The position numbers were made by a program, and so were the translations under genes. Below, piece after piece: positions 34,056 to 42,592 of a DNA stretch of 64,000 bases (the stretch's first letter is position 1; every line of letters starts with the position of its first letter). The notes under the pieces are model-generated. The model worked only from the letters and a program-made list of their open reading frames with translations. It was not told where the DNA came from and searched no databases. The stretch covers positions 372,001 through 436,000 of the forward strand of contig OZ025694.1 in the NCBI GenBank assembly GCA_964019335.1. Direction: 5' to 3'. Source of the DNA: Diplonema japonicum (lineage: Eukaryota; Euglenozoa; Diplonemea; Diplonemida; Diplonemidae).

Positions 34056-34285
34056 TCAGATGTGTTGTTCGCTGTTGACCTCCTCGTCGGTCATCACCGG
34101 TAGCGCCCGAGTGGAAGAACATAATGCAGATGCTCAGGGTGACGAACAGGCAGCAAACTGCACGAGCGCAGAATCTTGGTTACCCGGGACGCACCGGCTG
34201 GGGTTGAGCTGTACACCGCACGCATTAAGGACACGACGCGGAACGCAGAAGAAGCTACAACTCGGCCGCGGCGCGCCCCCTGTAA
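34056..34285 (+). repeat. SINE-like dispersed repeat, plus-strand copy 1
   Basis: About 230 bp shared with 58629-58865 and, inverted, with 27062-27262. It contains TAGCGCCCGAGTGG, which loosely resembles a pol III A box, and a weak GGTTGAG B-box-like site about 95 bases later. No protein frame is conserved between copies. A tRNA-derived SINE is possible but unproven. Confidence 0.65.
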
Positions 34286-34303
34286 TCAAGTAGACAGTTC
34301 TTG

Positions 34304-34345
34304 TGCAGGGCGCCGCCAACACCGGCCTCCTTTAACTCATATATT
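34304..34345 (+). repeat. Short repeat CGCCGCCAACACCGGCCTCC
   Basis: Matches 10136-10180 and ends in CTTTAACTCATATATTTTA like the LINE tails at 33940. It lies exactly at the 5' junction of the truncated LINE starting near 34346. Confidence 0.55.
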
Positions 34346-37300
34346 TTATTAAGGAGGGCTTTACAAACGGACTGGATAGACGCCGCTGCATTCTGTGCTC
34401 GGAGGGATGGAGTACAGGTAGAGAGCACACTTGTCAGAACCAATTGCAATACGCGGGTTGATAGGGTACTGTTGAACAACATCGCGGCCCAGGGGCTCGA
34501 GCATTGCGGAGTAAGCGAGGCTATCTCCGGGTCGGACCACCGATGCCTGTCGGTAACACTCAACATCCCAGCCTTTCGACAAGAAGTCCTAAGATACACC
34601 GTCCCGCAGGAGATACCAAAGACCAAGAAGGCGCCAGTCGGAATAGCGGAGACACTGATGCAGAAGTCGAGGTACCGTGAGTTCATTGCAGCACAGAGGC
34701 CAACCGAAGCTTTCTCAGAGATATCAGACCTTGCGGAACAATACTTACTACATGGGTACATGGGACCGGTACGCAACGTATACACCGGGAGGGGCAACGA
34801 GGTCAGAGCTGAGTGCGAGGTCAACGGAGTCGGCAGTCGGGGCGGCAACAAATCGACAACAGCGGCTTGAGAAGTTGAAGCTCAAAATTCGAAGTGCAAA
34901 ACAGCAAATGTTGAAACTCTATGAGGGTGGACACTGCGGGCCGCTCCCGGTGGAGATACGGAACGCGCTCAGAAACATTAACGACGCTAGGGGAAGAGCT
35001 GAAGGTCGAGTTCTGCAAGATCGACGCGACAGGGAGTATTGATAGCATCAGGGGGGAGCTTGAAATAGCTGAGGACTACTCCCAGGGAATGTTGTCGGAG
35101 CTGCCGCAAGAACATGCAGGCGAAAGCATACGAACGTTCAATACGCTCTGATTTTGGGAAGGAGCGCAGACACATCACAGCCTGGATCAAAGACCACCCA
35201 AACCAAAGGACAGATGTGGTTGAGACGGCAGATGGTGGAGTGACCGCAAACCTACGGAAGATGGACGAGGTGATGCGAGACGCTTGGTCGGGCGTCTTTT
35301 CTGCACGGGCACCAGAGGACGAGCCACAGTACGAACGATTTGCACAGCGCTACGGGAACATGATCAAGAAAACCCTAATGTCGCGTACTTCGATCACAGC
35401 GGAACAGCTGAGGGAAGTGATCAAGAAGAAGCCGGACAAAGGGGCCTGTGGCGTGGACGGTTGGCGGATGAGTGAGCTGAAACGTCTTCCGGTGAGCATC
35501 CTGAGAGCTTTCGCAGACCTCTTCAACCTGATTGAGGAGACAGGCCAGTGGCCGAGACAGATCACGACAGCCCTGGTGTCACTGATTCCAAAGGGTGAAG
35601 GGTCAGCTCCTCTGAACCACCGACCCATCACGGTGACCAGCACCATCTACCGCTTGTGGGCGTGTACGAGGCTGAAGGGTGTCCTTGACTGGCAGGAACG
35701 TTGGATCACGCCGAGACAGCACGGGTTTAGGCCCAAGCACAGTACGACGACAGCCCTCATGGAACTGTGTACCAAGCTGGAGCTGGCTTTGGTGGATGGG
35801 GAGCCGCTGGAGGGACTGGCCCTGGATTTTAGAAAGTGCTTCGACCTGGTGCCACAACAGCTGTCCCTTGACCTCATGAGCGCCCGGGAATGGACGAATC
35901 TATAGGAAGAGCACTCCAAGGGATGTACTCCCAGATCACGAGGAGGTTCAAGTACCCCATAGGAGTTGGTGACACGTTTGAGGCCACAAACGGTATCCTC
36001 CAGGGGTGCCCGCTGTCGGTCATCATCATCAACGCCTTGCTGTCCATCATGATACGGGCCGTCGAGCAGGTAGCGCCGGACGCCGAGGTGCTAGCATATG
36101 CCGACGACGCCTATCTGTTAGCGAAGCTGCGGGACTCACTGCAGGCAGCGGTCGAAGGGACTCTAGAGTTTTGCGACCTGACGGGGATGCAGGTCAACGA
36201 GGAAAAGACGGTGGGCTTTGGCACCGCGGAAGGGTTCAAGTCGAGAGTCGTGGGAGACCGAACGGCGATGAAGAAAGGCTCGGAAGTACCTGTACCATAC
36301 AAGACGGTGTCGGACCTCAAAGGGCTTGGCGTGAAAATCAACACGCGCAGGACAGGGACGAAATGGAACAAACCGACCGCGAATGCGCTTGACTCGCTAG
36401 ACCGGCTGGGTTGCACGAGGTTAGCCTTCGAGACGAAAGCACACATGGTCAGCACGACGATTCTTCCGTCATGCCTCTACAGCGGACCGTTCTCCCCCCC
36501 ATGTGACGAGACGCTCAAGAGTGTCGACAAGGGTAACATGCAACCTATGGGGCCCTCACCACCGTGGACGCTCTCCTACCGCAGTGAACACAGTCCTCTT
36601 GAAGGGGCACACTAACGATCCCCTCTCCTATGTGATATACCACTCCCTGAAGGTGGTGTCCGGAGCGCTCGACGACGAACGACTACGACAGAGATGCATG
36701 CGGATCGCTGCGGGGTACGGCACGGGGTCCACCCCGATGGGACCAGTAGGCAACCTGGTCTGTCGGTGGCTCCCCTATATAGGATGGAGCTGGGCGCAAT
36801 TGCTAGACTGTGGGAACAAACCCTGGGCCGAACGCGGACACGTCTTTAGGGACGCGGTGAGGAAAGCCCGGAGCAGGTCGCTGGCGAACGAGAGGAACAC
36901 AGTGAGAGGGATGGAGGCGGGAGCGGATCCCAAAACCAACCAACTATGGAAAACAGCCAAAGACCCGCTCATGTCCTACTGCCTGAGACGGGTTATCACC
37001 GGAGGGGTCCCCTACCTTAGCCCGCATGCAGGAACGAATCAAAGAAGCGTCCCCCTGGCACCAGAAGGTGACGGCACCGAAGAAGTCGAAGAGAGCATAA
37101 GCCAAGTCCCAACAACGACAGTATCACGCACACAAGGGTTCAGGTGCGACCTGTGTGAATCACCGTACCCGGACACGGTAACCCTACTCCGCCACCAACT
37201 CTACGAGTGCGCCTGCGCACAGGAAGAGCTAGCACAGGACGGCTTGGAACCACTGCGCAACAGGACAGGATGGCCTGGAATTGCACGCGATTCTGCCGAG

Positions 37301-37990
37301 AGGACATGACTTTGCGTACCTAGAGAAGCTGCAACGATACTTAGCCGTGGTGGTTGAGAAACGAGACGTAGAGCTCATGCAGAAGGAGGATGCCAACACA
37401 CAGCCGCTACCGTGGATTCGAAATGTGGTAGGTAAGAAATGCCCCGTTCCGATAGCTGGCGAGCTCGAAGGAGTGAGCGGGGTCCTGTCCCAGTACCTGA
37501 ACCCGCTGCTACAATGGTTGTCACAACTGCGCTGGGTGGAGAAGGACACCACCTCGGAGGTGTCGGCGGTGGAACTGGCCATTGACTTCGAATGGACGAC
37601 CGGAAAGTCTTTGGGAGGCCTGCTGGAAGATAGGGCGCGCAGAATCAAAGCTCTCATCGTAAAGATAAACACAGCATGCAGGGCACGGAAGAAGCGACGC
37701 CCCTTCCCAGCGGACGAGAGAAAAAGAGTGAAGTCCCTCATCGCCATTGGAGGAAAGGCAGCTATTGGTTTCTCCAGGAGGCCTATTTTCGCCACCCGCT
37801 CCACGCACGACAAGCTAATGGAATTGAAAGCCGACTACAAGCGGGACCGCATCACACGACTCCGCAAGACGCTCACGGCCTCAATCGGAATGAAAGCAAT
37901 GCTCCAGAAGGGGAGTATTAACAGATAGACCCCCCCCTCCCATAGGGCGGCCCTCTAGCGGGGGGCTTGTCCTGAACTTTGAGTTTTATT
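34346..37990 (+). mobile_element. LINE (APE endonuclease/RT type), 5'-truncated and frameshifted
   Basis: The element starts within the endonuclease domain: GSDHRCLSVTLNI is the SDH motif of APE-type endonucleases. A linker follows, then a reverse transcriptase with LIPKGEG, HRPITV, LDFRKCFD (first catalytic Asp), GILQGCPLS and AYADDAYLL (catalytic YADD). A C-terminal CDLCES..HQLYEC zinc-finger-like motif and a further ORF end (to 37928) follow. The tail has a GGGCGGCCCTC hairpin and ends CCTGAACTTTGAG. Frame changes near 34840, 34980, 35110, 35885, 36530 and 37278 make it inactive. The clade is not resolvable by eye. A 3'-end copy of the same family lies at 23096-23210. Confidence 0.85.
35114..36615 (+). 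pseudogene. LINE reverse transcriptase core, frameshifted
   Basis: 35114-35905 covers RT motifs up to the first catalytic Asp (LDFRKCFD). The frame then shifts and 35890-36615 continues with GILQGCPLS and AYADDAYLL. Both catalytic motifs remain readable, so the damage is in frame rather than in the active site. One frameshift separates the halves near 35885. Confidence 0.85.
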
Positions 37991-38032
37991 TCTTTCCCCC
38001 CCCGCTTTCTTTGCCGAATACATACTTATCAC

Positions 38033-38034
38033 AG
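38033..38034 (+). promoter_or_regulatory. Candidate splice acceptor before GPCR gene
   Basis: A pyrimidine-rich run immediately after the LINE tail leads to ACTTATCACAG, 90 bases before the ATG at 38124. An A-rich leader (poly-A with scattered G) follows. The LINE insertion therefore ends within 50 bases of the inferred acceptor. Confidence 0.45.
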
Positions 38035-38123
38035 GTAGTGGGGTAAGAGGCTCACCCTCACCCTTTACTCACGTGGGGGTAAAAAAAAAAGAAACGAAGA
38101 AAATAAAGGGGAGAGCAAAGAAA

Positions 38124-39038
38124 ATGTCGTTACAATTCCACACCAATTTCACAGACGCGGAGACAGACACAATGCAGATTGTGACAGGCGTGGCCAGCGG
38201 GGTGTCGCTTATAGGGAGCTTGTTTATCGCGTCCTGCTACATGAGGTTCGGGGGCAGCAACATGGAGTTGTTGCTGTGGCTCAGCATCTCAGACGTTCTG
38301 AGCGACGCGTCCACTATCGCAGCGCTGTTTGTGTCCCCGGACAACGAGCAAGGCTGCAAGACAGTAGGTTTCCTTGTGACCGCCCTTGACCTCCCTCCTG
38401 TCCTGTGGACGGGCTGCTTGTCGCTGTCGCTATTCATCACGGTTTTTCTCTCTGAGAAAACAGGCAAGAAGGGGGTTCAATATTTGTACTTTTACTTCTT
38501 CATCAGCTTCGGGATCCCTCTCGCCACTGCTGTCATAGCGCTTCTGAAGGAAGACTTTGGCGATTCAGGGTATGGGTTTTGCTGGATAGAAGACCCGACG
38601 GAACGACTGCTGTACTTCTTCTTCCCGCTGTGGGTGGTGATCTTCTTCAACTCCATAGTGTACTTTGTCGTGACTAGGGAGTACAAGAAGGTCCTCCTCG
38701 CAACGCAAGGTTCGCTGTCGGCCAACTCTTCTTCACGCGCGCACCGTCTTAAGTACTACCCCCTCGTCCTTGTGGTGACCTGGTCCTTTGGGACAGCCCA
38801 CCGGTTGGCGCAGGCGCTTGGCATCCACTCGTACCCGCTTGCCATTCTGCACATGAGCTTCAGCAGGCTGCAGGGCTTCTTCAACGCTTTTGTGTACTCA
38901 TCTGACATTGGGATCAAGCAAGCCCTCCCCTGCCTCGGCTCTCGCAGCGGCACCTCTTATGATGGGCTCGATACCTACATCAACGCCACCCACGAGGAGG
39001 AACGGGGTAATAGTGTTTCTTACAGTCTTGCAGAATAG
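38124..39038 (+). CDS. Seven-helix receptor, cAMP-receptor-like class
   Basis: A 304-residue protein with seven hydrophobic segments at roughly residues 15-37, 46-68, 82-114, 118-142, 160-185, 213-236 and 242-264. QGCKT at the start of helix 3 and GFCWIED in the second extracellular loop supply the conserved disulfide pair. LQGFFNAFVY in helix 7 is typical of the Dictyostelium cAR/CRL and related secretin-adhesion-like families. The N-terminus is short, without a signal peptide, and the C-tail is Ser/Thr-rich and short. Role inferred: a G-protein-coupled sensor at the plasma membrane; ligand unknown. The frame is open 51 bases further upstream, but the ATG at 38124 is the first after the acceptor. 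It ends with TAG. Confidence 0.85.
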   Translation: MSLQFHTNFTDAETDTMQIVTGVASGVSLIGSLFIASCYMRFGGSNMELLLWLSISDVLSDASTIAALFVSPDNEQGCKTVGFLVTALDLPPVLWTGCLSLSLFITVFLSEKTGKKGVQYLYFYFFISFGIPLATAVIALLKEDFGDSGYGFCWIEDPTERLLYFFFPLWVVIFFNSIVYFVVTREYKKVLLATQGSLSANSSSRAHRLKYYPLVLVVTWSFGTAHRLAQALGIHSYPLAILHMSFSRLQGFFNAFVYSSDIGIKQALPCLGSRSGTSYDGLDTYINATHEEERGNSVSYSLAE

Positions 39039-39093
39039 AATTTTTTTTCTTTTTTTTAAATCAGAATGGGGGGGGGGGGAAGAAATACAAATA

Positions 39094-40694
39094 CTGTAAA
39101 ACAAAAATCCACCGGAAGATAAAATATCCGGACCGCCGAAACATCCGGTGATTTTTTCTTCCGGACATTTTATCTTCCGGACATTCTTTTGGGCACTTTT
39201 CTAAGGGGGTACCTAGCCTGACCTACGCACTGCCCCCTCTGTCTGGAAAACTTATATTTCTGTTGCAAGAGTCTTAAGAACGGCAAAAATAAAATTCAAA
39301 TTAACAGACGAAAGCTGCATGCTCTAAAAAGGGGAAGGACATATCTCGCGACCCCTCCAGGTGCTGACCTCTTCAGGTGACTGAAATGATATTGCAAGTG
39401 GGAATATCTTCAGGTGAGAGGCACCCTTCAATGGCTGCGTCCCAGCAGGTTGGAGAGTACTTTTCCCGACAATAGAACTAAAAAAGGGGCGAGGAAAGGG
39501 CAGCATCTTCCTGTCCGCACGTCTGGCCGTCTTGTTTGCTGCCTTCGCAGCCTTGGCAGTGCGCCTGGCCTCGGCCTTAATGGCACAAATAGGTGAGGTC
39601 TGGGGGGACAAACGCTAAGTGAACGTTTGTTTCTGAAAACAAGTTCACAAAAGCCTGCGTAGTGTGGACATTGTAGTCATCAATGATGAGTAGGATGGGC
39701 TCGGTGGGTGCTCAGCCCGATGACTCGATGAGGTTGTAGCAAAGGGGAGAAACAAATCTTTTACCCAGAGCCGAAGCGTTTCCTGGGTGGCCCAGTGAGA
39801 TTTCGAAGCTGTTAAACTCCAGCCTTTTGGGGGGTGTGCAACACGAGGGACGGACCCGAGGTATTTCCTGCCGCGAGCTGGTTCTGTTTTTCCCGTGTAA
39901 ATTAGCTGCGGGTGCAGTTTGCCACCAGTCAGGGAAACGCAAAACTGTCCGGTGACGGCGCGCTTGTCCTAAATCCCTAACCTTGACAACCTTGGGACCC
40001 TTTTTCGTCTTCTTCCCAGCGGCAGCAGCTGGTCCATGTTCCAGGTCAACCGGCCTGATCTTTGTGAACCTCCTCGCTGCTTGGGTGTCTTTGGGGCTGC
40101 TAGACTTCCCTATTGTTGGGTGGCGGCTTGTGATGCCATGCTTGGAGCACAGCTGGTTGGCCCTCTGCATACAGGCTGATGTCCGACGCTGCTACCGGCA
40201 CCCCCCTTCCGTTCTGCATCTGGATCCAAACAAAGAGCCTTGTTGTTTCTTCCTAGTTCAGAAGAGGCTTCGACCCGCAGTAACGGGTGCGGCAGGGGGA
40301 TCGACCTTGGAGCTACCAAAGCGGTGCTTCCAGTCTGATATACTGGACATTGGCTCCATGACGCAAACCCGCAAAAAATAAGAACAACCCTAAAGCAAGC
40401 ACAAGAAGTGGTTTGGTTCAACAAGCTTGTGGTAGAAGCAAACAATCAGGATCTGAGGTGTCTTTTAGTTCTTGGAAAAGTCCGTAATTCAATTCTCTGA
40501 TTTTTGTTTGATTTTCTCTTGCTATAGAAACTAGTTTCATCTGTTTTCGGGTCCAGCCCTTTAATAAAAGGGGGGTCCCAGGAAAAAAATGTCCGGAAGA
40601 AAAAATATCCGGACCGCCAGAGCTTCCGGACATTTTATCTTCCGGACATTTTTTCTTCCGGACATTTTATCTTCCGGTGATTTTTGTTTTACAG
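39094..40694 (-). mobile_element. Pogo-like DNA transposon relic 2
   Basis: The ends CTGTAAAACAAAAATC..ACCGGAAGATAAAAT and the inverse ATTTTATCTTCCGGTGAT..GTTTTACAG form a near-perfect 38-40 bp terminal inverted repeat flanked by TA. Subterminal CTTCCGGACATTTT blocks are repeated inside both ends. The minus strand carries a broken DDE transposase (39578-40170). It shares its TIR tip with the element at 10912-12103 but has different subterminal repeats. Confidence 0.8.
39578..40170 (-). pseudogene. Broken pogo-like DDE transposase
   Basis: On the minus strand a frame from 40170 to a TGA at 39712-39714 continues in the same frame to 39578. It encodes PILLIIDDYNVHTTQAFVN and then LAFVPPDLTYL. 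This is the pogo/jerky DDE_1 layout around the second catalytic Asp, with VPP-TH-like spacing downstream. The upstream part contains KHGITSRHPTIG, which could be the end of a DNA-binding helix-turn-helix. Only about 200 codons survive, with an internal stop, so it is a pseudogene. Confidence 0.65.
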
Positions 40695-40746
40695 TAATTG
40701 TTTCGATCTGATGGTAGGTGATCAAGAATGGGGTAGGGGGGGTAGG

Positions 40747-40863
40747 GGTCCTTAAAAAGGGCCATTTTTTTTTAATATTTTTCAGTTTTTTCGATAAGGG
40801 CATTAAAGGCCCTTGGCGAAAAAACTGAAAAAGGGCAAAAAGAAAGTGGCCTTTTTTAAGGAC
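40747..40863. repeat. 117-bp foldback palindrome
   Basis: The left arm GGTCCTTAAAAAGGGCCA..TTTTTCAGTTTTTTCG pairs with the right arm CGAAAAAACTGAAAAA..TGGCCTTTTTTAAGGACC, with about 47 bases per arm and few mismatches. The ~23-base loop itself contains AAGGGC/GCCCTT. It may be a minimal foldback element or a hairpin relic. Confidence 0.75.
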
Positions 40864-42450
40864 CATATGACCCCCCCCCCCCCCCCCCCCCCCCCCCGGC
40901 TATGTTGACAAGGAAACGCGTTTCCAAGCTTTTTTTTTAAAAAATAAGGAAACGAAAACGGAAACGTTTCCTTATTTTGGGGGCCGTTTCCTTAAAGTAT
41001 CTGAAAAATAAGGAAACTGGATGCGGGAATGTTTCCCCGTTTTTTGCCAACATTGCCCTGGGGGGGGGGGGGGGGGGGTCCTTTCGCCAAGCCTCGCTGT
41101 ACTCGGTGTTTTGCAGTTTTCCAGATTCTTTTGAATCAAGAGACCAAAAAATGCTTTGCAAGAGCTCCAGGTTTCTTTCTTCTTAAAACAAATGTTAAGG
41201 GTGGGGGGGGGGACCAAAAAGAAGAACGAACAAACAAGTCACATTGAAAGACGGGAGAAAAAAAAAAATTAAAAATAAACTGAACTGCTGTTAAACAAGA
41301 ATTAACGAACGAGACAAATTCGCGAACCCGAAAAAGTAAAGCCCTTTGGCTGCCTTTACAGCTGATAGATATCGACGAACGCGTGAAGAATTGCGAACCT
41401 GTTTGTCAGTTTTTGTTTTACAGCATCTAACTACTATTATTAACAATTTAATAAACCCTTAAAGACGGGAGAGGGGGGGGGGGGGGGGGGGGGCCTTTCT
41501 ATAGTAACATGGGGGGATATCAGGAGTTGTGCTACTCCTGAAGGAAATACTTTCTTTTAAGAAAATCGACAGGCACTTTAATTCCCCCCCCCCCCGATTT
41601 ATCAGCCCCCCGTTCTTTAAGAGTTTTAAAAAGAAAAAAAGAAGAAAAGAAAAAAAAGAGTCGAGTTTTTAGCATTTTTTTTGTTTGTGCACACGGTATA
41701 AATCCCTGGGGAATATATACTGCATGCTGCCACCTACTCTTTTACTTTGCTCGTTCAAAACTGAGCAGTACTTTTTGTTAAATACAAAAAAAAAAAAAGA
41801 AAAGTATCATCATTTTTTTTTTTTTTTTTTTTTTACATTTTGTACTGTCCTGGAAAAAAAAAAGAAAATGAATGTGCCGGGGCTGACAAAAGAAATATTC
41901 GAGTATTTTTAACCGGGAATTTGTCAGGCACAGCATTTTCTTTTTTTTTTTTCACTTACAGTATTTCTTTTTTTTTTTTTTAGCTCCTTTTTTTTAAAGC
42001 GAGTCTGGTTAGTCTGTGCACCCCACCGAGGCGAGGAAACAGGGACAAAGCACACACATGTCTGAGATGGCCGCTGTACTGAACGAAACGCACTCCAAAA
42101 TGTGCCGTTTTTTTTTTTTTTCCAACAGTAATTGTAAGTGAGTTGTTTCTTAATGTTGCTAAAAAAAGAGTCGCGGCAGGCTTTGTTCGGCTTGTTCGGC
42201 TTTTTAACCTTTTGCAGATAAAAAGTGACGTTGCACAGTGGTCTTCTTTTTCTTCCTCCTTTTCTTTTTTTTTTTTTGGAAAAAAATAGAAATGTACCGT
42301 TTATTCTTCCTGTTCTTTTGAGGTTTTTTTTTTTTTTTGAGTTTTGTTTTTTTTTTTTTGTTCTTCTTTCGGCCCTTGTTTCGTGAAAGGTCACAATCCT
42401 TTTTCTTTTCTCTTTTTTTTTTTCTTCCGACACACATTGGGCTCGTCGAC

Positions 42451-42483
<33 letters not shown>

Positions 42484-42539
42484 TCTTGACAAAATGGGCG
42501 AATAAAATGGACCATATATTAATTCTTTTTTTCCTCCAC
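40864..42539. other. Spacer upstream of the EGF-repeat gene
   Basis: No gene. It contains poly-C (40871-40898), the palindromic AAATAAGGAAACG repeat (40939-41078), long G runs, a solo GTTTTACAG tip at 41415-41423 and long T tracts from 41800 to the acceptor at 42540. Short Lys- or Phe-rich open frames here are artefacts of the homopolymers. Confidence 0.6.
40939..41078 (+). repeat. Palindromic AAATAAGGAAACG repeat, copy 3
   Basis: AAAATAAGGAAACG is followed by CGTTTCCTTATTTTGGGGGC. A second AAATAAGGAAAC then leads to GCCAACATTGCCCTGGG and a G run. It is the longest copy of the family seen at 28-97 and 25004-25067. Confidence 0.6.
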
Positions 42540-42541
42540 AG
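42540..42541 (+). promoter_or_regulatory. Candidate splice acceptor before EGF-repeat gene
   Basis: A very long T-rich region ends in TTTTTTTCCTCCACAG, 52 bases before the ATG at 42593. The leader between them is almost pure A. This is one of the clearest pyrimidine-AG-leader examples in the window. Confidence 0.55.
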
Positions 42542-42592
42542 GTTAAAACACTTCACTAAAAAAAAAAAAAAAAAAAAGAAAAGACTCAAGAA

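Noticed and set aside
34056-34285. A tRNA gene within the repeat
   Set aside because: An A-box-like string is present but no cloverleaf or convincing B box could be drawn by eye.
34060-34290. Open frames of 60-77 codons in the SINE-like repeat
   Set aside because: The frames are not conserved among the three copies, so a protein product is unlikely.
41685-42589. Lys- or Phe-rich open frames in the spacer before the EGF gene
   Set aside because: They are translations of poly-A/poly-T tracts with no domain and no conserved start.
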